DNA of 64,000 nt from Climacium dendroides (taxonomy: Eukaryota; Streptophyta; Bryopsida; Hypnales; Climaciaceae): assembly GCA_950106755.1 (NCBI GenBank), contig OX467087.1, positions 17,798,047 through 17,862,046 on the forward strand, in the 5' to 3' direction. The notes under the pieces were generated by a model. That model did no database searches, was not told where the DNA came from, and was given only the letters and a program-made list of their open reading frames with translations. The translations under genes were made by a program, and so were the position numbers. Of this stretch, positions 11,311-24,700 are shown one piece after another (position 1 is the first letter of the stretch; the number at the start of each line of letters is the position of its first letter).

Positions 11311-13295
11311 ATGATTATTCCCGTGCGCTGCTTCACTTGCGGCAAGGTATGCGTTCTTCAAGTCCACCTGTTTTTAAACAACATGATTTCGCGTTGGGAT
11401 TGTCTCTTTAAACGAAGAAGGAGAATACAGGGATCATCGTGTGTGTGTTCTGTATTATTGTAGCATTTTTTTTTGTTTCCTGTAAAGATTTTATGCGGAT
11501 ACCGAGGTTGTTGCACGGCCTTGTCTTCCTTAGACAGATGGGTTTTTTTCAATGAGTTCCCCCTAAACTGGAGACAGGGGAGAGCGAAGCCTTTTTTCCC
11601 GTAGCCAGAAAATTTCAATCAGTCGCAGTGATCTGAGTACTTTGAATCAGAACATGTGTAATGGCTCGCTCGAAGCGCTTTGTTCATAGCTTCCCAATTA
11701 GCTATCACTCGCATGATTGACCCAGAAATGAGCATGAGATAACAAAAATGCGATCTGCTTGCTATCATATTTGCTGAGCACCTTCAATTGATTTCTACAC
11801 TTTGCGTTAGGATGTGTATTATAGCTCGTTAGAAGTGCGTTTTCAGTAGTTTTTCAACAGGATATCACTCATAACATTGGTTTCAAATTGAGCACAAAAT
11901 ATCACTATGAAATTGAGTGAAACTATTGATTAGGTTAGCAGGACCTTTTATACCCGCCGTTCCAGTTCAATCTCACAGAGTCTCGTGATCAACTAAAGTG
12001 ATTAATAGTACTCCTTACGTGAGGACCGAGGAAAAGTTGGTCACAAGCTTGAGATTTAGGGTTTAGGATTATCAAAATTATATTTTAGGAAAGTGAGAGC
12101 AGGAGGAAGTGCGTTCATTGTCATTGCTGTTCCTAGTTTCAAAGAACTGCGTTTGAGAACGTTCTCTCACTTTCTAGCCCAATAGCCAATTTGAGCGATT
12201 TTCAATCATATCCGAGAGGTTATCGCTCAAAAAACACGGGATGGTGGAAAAGAGCATTTGTGTATGCCATATAAGTTAGCGAAAACGCAACCCTAAAACT
12301 CAAATCTGGAAAGTTCCACCATTCTTTGAACCAATGCTGCTGTTGGTGGCTTGTGCAGGTGATTGGGAACAAATGGGATACATATCTCGACCTTTTGCAG
12401 GCCGATTATTCAGAGGGGTATGGACAAATGAAACTCTAAATTAACTCCTGCACTTTCGAGTTTTCAATATCATATTTGGGAGTCGTGAACGTGTTTTTTC
12501 TTGTTGCGATTATGAAAAACTCAGAACTTTTTCTTAATTTTTCCGTGTGGCAGAGATGCTCTGGATGCCTTGGCTCTGGTACGGTACTGCTGCCGTCGCA
12601 TGCTGATGACCCATGTGGATCTCATTGAGAAGCTACTCAATTATAACAGTAAGCATTGCTTCTCCCTATCCCCTTCACGATTCTTCTTTCGCTGATGTTG
12701 CTTGGACACCCAGACCTCTATAATATAATTTCACATAACCCTCTCTATTACCACATCCTCTGGTCACTCATCAATTCAAAACTTAAACTGTACTTTCACT
12801 GTCACACTGTTATATCTCACTGGAAATTGCTTATGATTGTTATAGTAAGAAGTTCAACAAATACGAAAAGGGTTCTTTACCACCTTATTGACTCTTGAAC
12901 CCCCACGTACTTCTTTAATGTGACTTTTACTACATTACAGTCCTTATTAGGTCTGACCCATTTCATTTTTCGCTGATCTGTATGAGATCCTATCTGATTT
13001 CACTTTTCAAAAGAATGTAGTATATCATCTGAGGAGATGCTTGCGAAATAGTCCAGGGTAATTTGGGATGCTATGCGGCTTAATTGTTCACCTATAGCTA
13101 ATGAGTATTTCATGTTTTGATCGTCACAATCTTACAAAACTCCAATTTTTTTGTGTGCTAGGGGGTGTGACATTAGGGTCTGGGTGTATGTATTTCACCG
13201 CTGTGTGCATTCCATTCCTGCAAACGACATACTGATTTGCTTTTTTCCTTGCTTGTTGTGCAGCTTTGGAGAGGAATGAGAACGCCAATAACTGA
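11311..13295 (+). CDS. RPB10: RNA polymerases I, II and III shared subunit RPB10
   Basis: RPB10 is a small zinc-binding subunit common to the nuclear RNA polymerases that helps assemble the large subunits. Four exons: 11311-11346, 12359-12417, 12554-12648 and 13264-13295 (stop TGA); all introns are GT-AG. The product is 73 aa, matching the usual 70 or so. It starts [19 protein letters not shown], the family's invariant N-terminus, and has the atypical zinc site of Cys7, Cys10, Cys44 and Cys45 (CFTCG and YCCRRM). The conserved block [15 protein letters not shown] precedes a short variable tail. Intron 1 is about 1 kb. It shares a promoter region with TAF7. Identification is secure. Confidence 0.96.
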
Positions 13296-13789
13296 GAGTT
13301 TTGGTGAGAGCAGAGCTGTGCTGATGGACTATGGGATAGCCTTTGTGGCATGTTTATGATTAGAGACTGGCAGGAACGCTTCATTAGAGGGTTTGAACTA
13401 AGTTTTGACTGAGCATTCTAATGATCATTCCCATTCTTTTAAGGCAAGGTAGATGCCCCAACTGCAACTGGATCCTTTTAGAATCCGTGTAAATAGTGGG
13501 GATGGATAGTAATGAAGCGAACCATTAGAATTTGGTAATTGCTTAGAGTTCCGTGAAATGGTGTCGATTTGCACTGAACTGGGTTGGGCCGTTTGGGGTT
13601 TATACACACCGAAGTCCTAGTTTTCAGGCCCTTGCTGCCGTCATCCATGGTGTAAATTTCATTGGATTTCTGAAACCCTAATTCATGGCTACTGAGACTC
13701 TCATCACTGACTCCACGAGTGCATGAAGTTTGTGAGAGATTCGGAGTGGCATGATAAGAGCGACTTCACAGGGTAAAAAGCATAAGCAA
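13296..13789. other. 3' flank of RPB10
   Basis: Likely 3' UTR and spacer. No exon-like sequence or repeat was recognised. Confidence 0.5.
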
Positions 13790-14850
13790 GAATGTGTACA
13801 CATCACAAAGCAAAGCACATCTATCTATACCTTAAATGAGCTTGTTTATTTTGTTCTATTTGTTATGGTGAGATCTTTGGACCTGAGGATCACTGGTTGC
13901 ATTCTTGGTGGTGTTGGAAAGCACTTTGCGAGGAGGGGTGCACATGCTTTGTTTTGTGGGGTTTTGACTCACAACGAAAAAGATATTGAATTTTAAAATT
14001 TGTATGAACTAAAAAAATTAGGAAACTACTTTCACTTTTCAAATGAATAATTTTGATTGTAGTCCATCCATTAAGTTAGTTGGCTAGTTGGTTAGTTCAT
14101 TTTGTTTTTTTTGTTTTATTTGTTACAGTGAGATCTCTAGAACCTTGTGTTGTCTAATCACATTCTTGGTATTGTCAAAAAAACCTAAGCAAGGAGGGGT
14201 TCAATGTACAAACTTTGTTTTGTGGTGTTCCAACTCACAATGTGAAAATTATTAATTTTGAAGTTTTTAATAATTAGAAAATTAGAAAAATACTTTTATT
14301 TTGATTTTGACTTTGACAATGGTATAAGGCACACTATATATCTTAAATGAGGCTATTTATTTTTTATTATTTGTTTATTTTGTCTATCATGGTGAGATCT
14401 TTAGACCTAAGGGTTTCTTGATCGCATTTTTTGTAGTATTGGAAAATCCTTTGCAAGAAAGGGTGCACAAGCTTTGTTTCGTGGTGTTGAAGGCCTAATA
14501 TGTAAAAGATATTGAATTTCAAAGTTTTCATGAATTAAAAAATTATTTTTAATTTTATTATGGTCACAACAACAACCTATGGTATACTAGTCCATATGTT
14601 AGATTGTTTAATTTCTTTGTTTTTCTTAGTTTGTTATAGTAAGATCTCTAGAACCGTACATTCTTTGGCCATGTTCGTGGAACCATCAAAAAGCACTCTA
14701 CGAGGAAGAGTGCACGGGCTACAATTCATGGTATTCAAACCTATGATGCAAAAGTTATGGATTTTTTAGTTATTATTATTTGAATTAAAAAATTAAAAAA
14801 TTATTTTGACTTTTATTTTGACTTTGGCAACAATATAAGGCACACTAGTG
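13790..14850 (+). repeat. Four degenerate tandem units of about 250-260 bp
   Basis: Each unit has AGATCT followed by a Gly/His-codon-like 'ggggtgcac...ctttgttt' block. The AGATCT anchors are at 13,871, 14,131, 14,395 and 14,642, giving periods of 260, 264 and 247. Units have diverged well, so the array is not recent. No ORF runs through it. Confidence 0.7.
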
Positions 14851-14859
14851 CCACTTTGT

Positions 14860-15725
14860 TATACAATGAAACCACAAAAAATTTCTAAGAAACATTTAGG
14901 CTTGCTACCAAAAATATCTATAAATTATTTAGGTGTTTCTAAATTTTTGTTAATTTATAACCTATGAATATTGATGAAATATACCTCACTTATAGGTTAT
15001 TTAAAGGACATCAGGTACATAAGCTACATTTGAAATTCCTTTCTAATTCAAGGTGCAAAACTTAAAGGTATAAGAGGGCAAGACAGCTTGAATTGGATAA
15101 TGATATCCTAAAGTAGATTTAAGTATCCTCAAATTCGTAATTGGATCAAGGGAACTTGAATTCACCTTGCAATAGGCCAGAGGTGTTTCAAGTACGGTGA
15201 GGGGGATGGAACTTGAGTCTCGATGTTGACATAGTTAATCATGAATCAAGAGACCACCCTTGAGCTTTGATGTATTCATGAAGATCAAAAAGGTATTTAT
15301 AGAAAGAAAAAAACTATGACAAGCCCACATTTAGCAACGTAAACAAGCATAGCCCATGAGAGATAAAGGATGCTTGTTATGTAGGAAGCCCTTTGGAACC
15401 TTAAATGATGAAATGACAACTTAGAATTCACTTTTCAACACTTTGAGACAAAATTAAAGATTTATTGTTAATTTTTAAGTCTACAAGTAAGTGCCACATC
15501 ATCAAAAAAAACGTTAAAAATTTATTTTTTGAAACATTTTCCTATCTTCTATTTTCTCTCTATTTTGTAGTCCACTTGTTCTTCAACGTCAAGCAAGTAA
15601 AAGGGTGAAATACCCTTCTTTTATACCTCTTTTAGTTTTAGGTGAAAAATATTTCTAAAGTTAAGTTCTATTGAAGAGTTTTACAAAAGACCATATGGAA
15701 TTTACATCAAATGATTTATTGTTTA
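14860..15725 (+). repeat. Family A repeat, truncated copy
   Basis: Begins with a match to the start of the 2,731 copy ('taagaaacatttaggcttg') and runs collinearly to the 'aagttctattgaagag' block. It holds a degenerate tRNA-like module near 15,180-15,270. The distal third of the full element is missing. Confidence 0.7.
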
Positions 15726-16130
15726 TTTTTAGATTTATTAAAAAATTATTGATTATTTAGATTCAAACGAACTACATCATTAGGAAAAATTTGAACCCTA
15801 GAAAAGGCCATTTGACTTTCATTCATCGTGCAAATATAGGAAAAATACAAAAATACAAAAATATAAAAATATTCCAAAAATAATAAATAATAAATAATTT
15901 TGAAATTCCCAATTTGACATGGCATTAGTAGTTCCCTATTAGATTTCAATTTTTTTTAATATTTTTTTCTTATTATTGCTAAAATATTTGCAATATATTC
16001 ATTTTGTAATCTTGCAATCTTGTATGGTAGCAAATATTTTTTTCTTATTATTACTACCATACAAACTACAACCTCCTACAAGGTTCAAATTTTTCCTAAT
16101 GGTATTATATTAGATTGTACACATTATTAA
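15726..16130. other. Very AT-rich spacer
   Basis: Runs of A/T with an imperfect inverted pair around 15,770-16,095 (the 'aggaaaaatttgaacc' motif and its complement). No gene. This may be a remnant of a foldback element. Confidence 0.4.
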
Positions 16131-18120
16131 TTAGATCCAAATGTAGCTAGGAATCTTTTAGGTATTTTTAAGTGTTTGTTAATCTATAACCTATAAATAT
16201 TCATGAAGGGTACTTGATTATTTAAAGGACATTAAATATATAATCTAAATTCTAAGTCCCTTTCTATTTTGAGATGCAAGATCCAAAAGCATGAAAAGAA
16301 GGCAATAAAACTTAAATTGAGTGATATACAATGGTACTCTAAATGGGTGTTACAGTGTTTAAAGTACCAATATAGAAGAGACCTTTGGAAAAAAAATTTA
16401 ATCCTATTTTTTAAATTGAAAGTAAGTGACCAATAAATTAACAAGTTACAAAGAAATGAGTGAAAAAAGTCATGTAGGTGCTCTTTGGGGTTTGGGAAAA
16501 AAATTATAAAAAAGCAATCAATTTCATAAAAAAATTTGCTAAAAAGTCACCTGGTCTATTCCGAGAGGCATTTAAGTCTCCTCAAATCCACAATTGGATT
16601 AAAGAAACTTGAATGCACCTTGCAATAGGCCGGGGGGGCTCAAGCACAACGGGGGGATTGATCCCTCATCTCCAAGTTGAGATAGTTAGTCATCAACCAA
16701 GAGACCCTCCGCGGGCTTTGGTGTACTCGTTAGGATTAGAAAAGTATACATAGAACAAAACTATGTATGCATAGTGCACAGCCCCACGATGGGTACTTGC
16801 AACGCTTAACAAAACCATAGCCGTGAGGAATGCAAAGGGTGCTTGTAACATAAAAAATGTGTATCTTTAAGTTACTAAATGTTTAGAAGGTCTAGCTCTC
16901 TTGAAACCTTAAATGGTGAAATGACAACTTAGAATTCACTTTCAACACTTTGAGTCAAAATTGAAGATTAAATATAACTCTTCAAATCTCCAAGTGAATG
17001 CCATATTATAAAAAAAACTTTAAAATCTATTTTTTGAAACATTTTCCAATCTTCTATCCTCTCTATTTCCTAGTCCACTTGCTCTTCAACATCAAAAATG
17101 TGAAAATGTAAATCAACCCTCCTTTAGGCTTTTTCTAGTTTTAGATGAATGATATCTCCAAAGTTAAGTTCTATTAACCTATAAAATCCCAAGGCCATTT
17201 TTGTGTCAAAAACAATCAAAACTACCACTTCTTCTACATTCACCTATAAAACTAATTTTTTTAAGAATCTATTTGTAGAATCTTGTTTTATATTTGTCTT
17301 AGATCTCGTGGTAAAAAATGTGTAATTTTCAACCGTATAGATCAAAAAATCATAGCATTCAAAGTGAAAGAAAAAAAATTTCTTTCAAGAAGTTGCTCTT
17401 ATTGCTGGTAAAATAGGAAGCTCCATAACTTTCACATCACTAATCCAAATGGAATGAATAAAAGTTTTCCATTTAGACAAATAATAATCTACAAGAAAAA
17501 TAATAATAAAATTTTATTTCAATTTTTTGTAGATTTGTTTTGTTGCCCAATCTCTTTCATTTTGAGGTTATTGTGGCATAACTTTTGCTCTCAAGCACCG
17601 ATTGAAATAAAAATTATATTCCCAAAAACCTAATAAGTTTCTCTATCTTATGAGAAACTTTCAAAAAGTTTCAATAAAAATTGAGATCATAAGAACCTAT
17701 TCGAAATCTACTTTATCCCCCATAGGAACAATAGGACTTTAGGGGTTAAAGATTTCACAAGAAACCATATCAATGAAGTTTAAAACAAGTAAATCGTTGT
17801 TTAGATTTAGTTTACAAAGATTTCATCCAAGCTAGAAAAAAAGCATGGATTACCACAATCACACAATCCTTACCAACTAGAGCCATGATTTACAAATTCT
17901 ATCTTTATTTGTTTTACTTTCTTTAGGGGGTGGCCCTATCTATTTTCTTGTTCCTACAAAGGAATAGGGGAGTGAATATTCATTATAATGATGATTAAAG
18001 TTGTTGATTTGATCTAAGCTTTTACGTACATATATATCATGATTTAAAAACATACCTACAAAACCAAGTAAGTGTTTGATGTTTTTTTAAGAGTAATTTG
18101 AAAAACATTTCTCACCAATG
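16131..18120 (+). repeat. Family A repeat interrupted by a Family D element
   Basis: Collinear with the 2,731 copy up to about 17,173. It is broken by a 568-bp TTAA-flanked insertion and resumes at about 17,750 with the block that follows in uninterrupted copies. The tRNA-like module is at 16,630-16,720 on the minus strand. Confidence 0.75.
17178..17745 (-). mobile_element. Family D TTAA-flanked element (568 bp), nested in Family A
   Basis: Lies between TTAA at 17,174-17,177 and 17,746-17,749. The right end reads inward CCCCTAAAGTCC; the left end is CCTATAAAATCCC. It is an inverted relative of the 569-bp element at 47,372-47,940. Uninterrupted Family A copies read TTCTATTGAAG at this point, so the insertion site is visible. 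No coding capacity. Confidence 0.75.
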
Positions 18121-18955
18121 AACACGTTACTTATCCCAATTTCAAGCTCTCAACAAAGCGAAAATCATTCAAGGAACCCAGATTGAAGTCAGAGTCCTTG
18201 TTATCTATACAACTCTCCTCAACCTCCACATCTTCTTATCACAGCTTCTATAAGATAAGGGCATCTACACGAGGCCAATAATCTGTCCAAACCCAAGGAT
18301 TTCATAGTGCAAAATACTCTCTTGAGTTCGAATGCTCCAGCGATGTTATAATCTTTCAATCCACAAGTTTTGCTAATGTTTTCACAGATATTTTCCTTCA
18401 GACCGGGCAACACAGCTTCAAGAACGCAGAAGATGATCCGAATTGTTCAAAAGTACATGTAAACCATGAAAGATTCTGTAGCTGAACACAGAATAGTCGA
18501 TAATCTTGGAACAAACGAGGATTAAGAGCATTCAATACAAAAGCTGCCACAATGTACAGTACAGTACTACTATTCCAAAGTTCAAGCTTTCAACAGTGAA
18601 AATCATTCAAAAAACTCAGAAGAAACACCGACGACTGTCACCTTGTGATCGACACAACCCTCCTCAGGGTCCACATCTTACTACAGCTTAAAGAAAAGAA
18701 GGGCATCATCACGGTATAGCCAATAATGTGTACAAGCCAAGGTCATTGTTGCACAAAATATTCAAATGTTCCAGCGACGAACTCGTTTCGCTATATTTTC
18801 TCAAATATTTTTCATCAGACCAAGCACTTGAATTTGATCAGAATGGTTCGAAGTACATGTCGATCATGAAGACTCTGCAGTTGAATAAAGAATGTTCTTC
18901 CGTGCTTGATAAATCTTGGAGCAAACAATGAGGATTGAGGAGGACGGAGCGTTCT
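18121..18955. repeat. Duplicated 3' flank of the SDR gene
   Basis: About 18,130-18,530 and 18,570-18,950 are diverged direct copies of one segment. Shared blocks include 'caagct-tcaaca', 'gggcatc', 'gttccagcgacg', 'gtacatgt' and 'cttggaacaaac', in the same order. The second copy abuts the SDR stop codon and is probably its 3' UTR, so the first may be the trace of a lost tandem gene copy. Confidence 0.7.
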
Positions 18956-18992
18956 GTAGTTACACACCAAAGCAGTGGAAGAATTGCACCCA

Positions 18993-21086
18993 TTAAAACG
19001 ACATCTGTCCACGGCACTTATCTGCCCAGAACTTGCCGTGAGGGTACCCGTCGGGCGGATGAAGAGCCAACCACACCCCGGTCATGGCTCCTTCTTCCAC
19101 CGAATGGCCTTGGCCGCCCGTCAAGGAGGTTCCGGTGTAGCCCGGAGTGAAGCTGTTCACATACACCTTCGGCCCGGCTTCACGACCGGAGCTCATCATT
19201 TCACGAGCCAGGACGCTCATATACCCGTTCACGGCCATCTTGGAGATGCAGTAGCTCGGCGACCAGCCGCCCTTGGGCCACCCTCCTGGACCCTTTCCAG
19301 TCTTCTTCTCTTCCAAAAACGACGCCACAAACTCGTCCACCTTCTCTTCGGTGAGTTCGTCTCGCTTTGCAAGCTCCTTCGCGTAACGGTTCCGAAGTCC
19401 CTGGTTGCAAAGGGAAGATAGAGTTTTAACACACGCACATCAACAGTGACGGTAGAATTAAAATGCAGAATTTTGTGTCTTACAAAAATGGATTCCGTTT
19501 CCAGGGGCTTTCAAGTAACCCCTTAAAAATATTACGGTTTGGTTGCAGACACTGCCACAATCCAATCCATGACTCAATCCATGCTCAAATCACATTTGTT
19601 GAATATTCTTCCTAATTCTTGTAACTTTCAAGGAAAAAATTAATAGCGCTCACTCCGTAGGTTCATAACATTCTTGAGGAGTAGTGGCCTGACACCTTTT
19701 GAGAACAGTGACAACTACGAATTATTTAGAGTAAGAGTAAATCTAGCAACCAAAAAGCTCTGCAATGCTGTCACATGCAAAGACCGTAGCTCATTGGCTT
19801 TACAGAGCTCTCACTTCTTGAAAGTGAACTCAACTTTGCAAAACCAGGTGTCAAAGATTCCTCTTTCATGCCAATTTGGACGGTACTCTGGAACGTTATG
19901 ATGCCTGAATTTTATGAAACCCCCAATGCGCACACCCCTTTTTACAAAGGGATACCACCATCGCCTCACAAGTCAAGCAGACAAGACAAAACAAACACCA
20001 GCCTTAATGTTTAGATTAGCAAGGCATATAAATCCCTGTCTACGAACCTTTGGGAACTCTTCTAGAGCTCCATTCCAACGCATTTACAAAAATTGAAAAC
20101 AACCGAAGGAGGGGAGGGCAGAGGAGAGGAGAGAGAAAGAGAGCATACTTGCAGTTGGCCCAAGGCAGAAGAAACAATGATGACGCGGGCACCTGCTGGT
20201 GAGGGTCGAAGAATCGGAAGTACTGCTTTCGTAACATTCTTCACTCCGTAGTAATTTGTCTGTAACGTTGTAACCGCTGTCTCTAAAGTTTCATCGTTGT
20301 TTAAATACCCAGCGTTGTTTATCTGCACCAAAATGTCACCTCTATGTTATCACAATACCGCTCTCATCATACACCACAGTAGCCACTTCGCAATACAGAT
20401 AGGATATCATTGATTAAGGTAGAGGATACTGAAACCATTCGACCTAATCCAGTCTACCAACATCAAATTCCCAATTCCAATCAACAAGTGGCTGAGTGTG
20501 AGCACACTCCCACATATTGTTTAAAATGTGCAAAATAGTATCCTCGACCATAGCTTCAAACTGATACAAGCAATTGATATAAACAATTGGTATTTCCAAC
20601 ATAGGTCAGAACCCTACCAAAATATCGGCACCGCCGTAAGTCTCCTCTAGCCACTTGGCCAAGGCAATCGCAGACTCTTCACTGCAAACATCAAGCGGGT
20701 GAAACGCAATGCGATCCGACCCAACCTCCCTTCTCAATGCCTCCACTGCCTTTCTTCCACGACTATCATCCCGCGCTGTCATCACAGTAGTGAGGCCATT
20801 TCGTGCAATCTGCTTCGAAATCTCGTACCCCACGCCTTTGTTCGCGCCCGTGATGACTGCCACGGTGTTCGCTGACCACCACCTGCACGCAAATTCCACA
20901 GCAAATCAAACTGTGCAATTGTTGTGGCAATTCGACAAGCTAAGCGAATGTAATCAGTACAGCAAGCGGTTGTAATCAAGCTGTTGCTGCAATTCTACAA
21001 GTCTCACTCCAACGCAACCTTAAGTTCCCGTTTCGAACTGCAAACTCAATCACACACTAAAAATACCTCATTTCAGCTGCTACCAT
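18993..21086 (-). CDS. short-chain dehydrogenase/reductase (carbonyl / neomenthol-dehydrogenase type)
   Basis: A classical single-domain SDR, an NADP(H)-dependent oxidoreductase acting on a carbonyl or alcohol; the substrate cannot be read from sequence. Four exons: 21086-21067, 20882-20618, 20322-20149 and 19400-18993 (stop TAA); introns are GT-AG. Product 288 aa. It has the Rossmann motif TGANKGVG (18-25), NNAG (97-100), the active-site Ser in VSSALG (about 146-147) and the catalytic YCISK (Tyr203, Lys207). An insertion between Ser and Tyr, rich in charged residues and ending GGWPKGGWSPS, is typical of the plant (+)-neomenthol dehydrogenase / salutaridine reductase / carbonyl reductase 1 group. 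The start codon lies in a 20-base first exon encoding MVAAEM; this short exon joins in frame to RWWSANTVAV. It is the least certain part of the model. Confidence 0.9.
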
Positions 21087-21132
21087 TGCCAATCCTCCAC
21101 GAGCTTCTGAAATCCGTCCAACCCAACCCAGC

Positions 21133-21212
21133 TAGCAGAAATGCGAAACCCACACAGCCAGAAATGCTAAACCCACACAGCCAGAAATGCTAAACCCACA
21201 GAGCCAGAAATT
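21133..21212. repeat. 23-bp tandem repeat upstream of the SDR start
   Basis: About 3.5 copies of a unit reading 'agccagaaatgctaaacccac', with unit starts at 21,156, 21,179 and 21,202. It is 47 bases or more upstream of the SDR start codon, so it lies in the 5' UTR or core promoter. Confidence 0.85.
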
Positions 21213-24200
21213 GACGATTGTATTGGGCGGATTGGAGAGAGCTCTGGAGGGAATTTGTGAGTTTTTGCTTCTCGGCGAATTGCTTTTTTCTTTTAGATTT
21301 AGAGGCTTGGAGGCTTACGGCAACGTTTGAGGAAAGGTCTGCGGACGTTTCCCATGAATTGGTGTTGACACTTGATGCATTCGTAGCCTTCCACGCGACG
21401 CCCTGCTGTGTGTCTTCGAGAATGAGACACCTTACTGACGTAGTAACTGCAACTTCAGTTACGTGCCCCTTGGAAAGCCATTCCGAATGTGGAACATGCT
21501 CTTTGTTGATGGGAACAAATGCAGGGAACAAGGAAAGGACGCTTTTTCAATGGTGCCCAATGTCTTAGGCACTTTTTATCACACTCTATTTCTAATTTGT
21601 ATAGAAATTAGAAATTTTGTTTTTTTTGGAATTTCTTTTTTTGAAAAAAAATTGAGAAGAAAAAAATGCATCTTTATAAAAAAAAGTCAACACCCATTGT
21701 TGAGATTCTTCTAATTTGAGATTTAAATTTTGTTTGCAAAAAATGCAGGGTTGTACAAGGCCGTTAGAAAGGGGAGGTTTGGGTAGGGTTTTTTTTTTTT
21801 TCATTTAAATTGGGAAGTGCATAAAGCTATCTTTGGTGGAGTGATGCAATTGTTTACACCTATAAAAATGGATAAAACATGAAAAATGAGGATGAAACTT
21901 AAACTATTCATCCAAAATAACATATTCATCCTAGAAAGAGTGATATCCTATTTAGAATACGTAGCAAATCAACAATTTCATCTAGTGAAAATATACTCAT
22001 AATATTCCCTCCCCCATAATTGCATCTCTTTTGAGCAAAATAGGACTCAAAAGAATCCATTGTATCTCTTTTGAGTGAAAGATTGCTAAAAAAATATTGG
22101 ACTAGGAACTCCCTTTTATAACAGTCCTATGACAAATTATTCTTTAACTTTGATGATAAAATTAAGAAATTTTGAATTCATATTTGAAACACAATAACAA
22201 CCTCTAAAGTTGTTACTTACTAGAAGAAGTCAAAAAATGCAAAATTAATGATCCAAAATAAAGGTAGATTTTTACTCTATGCTTCTATATGAGGACAAGA
22301 AAAAAAAATTGTTGTTGTTGTGAAAGGCTCATAGGACTAGAATAATGAAAAATCCAGAAGGAGGATACAATTTCATTTACTTGAGGTTTGGAAAAGGGGA
22401 GGTATAGAAAGCGATCTTCATTGGAGTCATGAAGATCTTTACATATGTATAGTAATTTGTGATGAACCAAATTTGGTTGTTTTCTCAATTTTTTGAGGCT
22501 AATTGATGTTTTTGACATTGTGTTTGACCAAATTGGAGTGCAATTAGTTCATTTTGTACTTCATTTTTCAAATTGGTGGTTTAGCCTTTTTTCATGTGTT
22601 GATATCCAGATGTGTATGGATTAGTTGAAGTGGGATGGGTGTTTTTTTCCTAGTTGGTTGTCGGTTGAGTCAATTGGCATGTTGCTTATTGGTTGCCTGA
22701 CTTCTAATTAGATTGGAGGATTTGGCCGTATAGGCTACCCATTGTTGAGAGAGCCTAGTGTGAGTCTAGCCTCCATATAAGGTATTTTATTGTCTTGAAT
22801 ATATTGAGGAGATTAAGTTGCCTAATTGGATTAGTGTTTGTGTGGAGTGAGTGTAATGTATATTGTAAAAATAATTGTTGTGTGGAATATTGCTTATATG
22901 CTGTGAAGTTGGCCAAATTGGAGATTATGAGATTATTTGAATTAAGTTGTAAAGTGTTGTTGTGTGTGTTGATTCTAGTTTGAATCTATATTAATTGTTA
23001 TGATTATGTGTATCTAATTGGAGTTGTTTTAATCACCATGCTTCAGTGTTTATATTATTTGATGTTGTTTTTATTATTTGATGTCATTGTAGTCAGTGCA
23101 TGTGTACATTTGTAACATCTTGGAAAGAAATCCACCTAATTGGGTTGTTGTGAAATCAGTCAATTTAGTATAATGTTGAGTGTAATTGTGTCAAGTAAAT
23201 GTTGAGTCAAATATGGGAGAGTATCTATGAATTCCAAGTAGAGTAATTCATTTTGGTAGAGTTTAAATAATTTTGCAAGATCTGAAATTTGTATGATCTC
23301 ATTGTGATCTAATTAGTTGAATGAAGAGGTTAATTCCAAATTGAGATAAGTGGGTGTATATTGAAATTGAGTTAGTTGTAATTTTTCATACCAAATTGAA
23401 AGATTTAAGTACATATTATTTTGAGAGTTATCTATTATAAACCAATTAGGATTGGTAAAAGAGAGTTGATGGAAATTATAAGAAGTAGATTTGCCAAGTG
23501 GGAAGAATTGAATGAGTTGTCCGTTAAGTATGAGTTATAGAAATTTTATCTAATTGAGGAGTTGTAAACAAGATTACATATATCTAAATGAAAGAGGGGT
23601 CAAATCCTAAGTTGGTGAACAATAGTTGAAAAAATCTTAGTAAATCAAGTTGTAGCTGGTTGTATTGGAGTGGAGGTCATATCAAGCCAATTCAAAGTAT
23701 CATACTGCATTGCTGTATGCTATAAAGACCAATTCAGACCAAAGTTAATTGATATTAAAACCTATTTGGAGAAAGTTAAAGAAAAAAAAGTGAAGGAGAA
23801 AGTTAAAGAGGGGTGAAACTGCAAGAAAAGCTAAAGAAATGAAAGATAAAAGAGTTGAGAGTGTAATTAGGGAGAATCTCATCCCTTGTGGCCTTTAAGA
23901 GTGGAGGGAATAAATGTTATAATTAGCTTACCGCACGAGGATTGATCAAATATCCTACTTAGAAGAATATTCCTTGCCTTAATGTTTGGACCTAGCTGAA
24001 ATTATATTAGCAGCCTATTGAGTTGTCTCCTCGAATGAATTTAAATACTAAAAGAATTGAATTCCAAATTGGTTCTCAATCTCATTCTACAATATGTAGA
24101 TATAGATGAATATGCAACATGTGGATGAAAACTCATTATTAATTCAAAGCCAAATATGTTCATCCAAAATGGAACAATATTCTTTGTACATTTTGTAGCA

Positions 24201-24700
24201 ATTGGGCAATTTCATTCATTGTAAAGGGAGATTGTTCATATATTGTCAAATATCCTCCCTCACAAAACTATTGCTTTTGAGCTATAAATCGCCGCCCCCT
24301 TGAAAGACCATTTAGAGTTATAACAAATTGTTGACTATCCCATACATACATGAACAAAGGGCTTTGATGTATCACAAAAGAGTTCAAAGAAGTTCACCTT
24401 AGTTTGACTTTCCTATTGAAAAATATGTACCCTTTGAACTTCCACATCAATGGTTAAGATTTATTAGGAGACAATTGGTTATTTCAAATTAAAAACTTGA
24501 TATTTAAACAACAATTTTTAAGCTGGATGTACCAAGTTAAGGATCCTACAAAGGTAGGACTATCAAAAAAACATTCTTTACTTAAGCTTGATGTACACAA
24601 ATGGAATCAATGTTACAATTAAAGGTTTCATTTTTCTTATGAAAGAAAAATCACAATTTCTCCCCAAATCCCCCCCTCCCCAAAATAATCTTTTAGACAT
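21213..24700. other. Gene-free spacer with a G+T-rich strand from about 22,530 to 23,930
   Basis: The first 350 bases are SDR upstream DNA. Past 21,570 it is AT-rich. The plus strand of 22,530-23,930 is markedly poor in C, with many 'aattgg' and 'gttgt' words. I see no exons, no LTR pair and no long ORF. Confidence 0.5.

Noticed and set aside
18975..19421. 148-codon plus-strand ORF
   Set aside because: Antisense shadow of the GC-rich last exon of the SDR gene.
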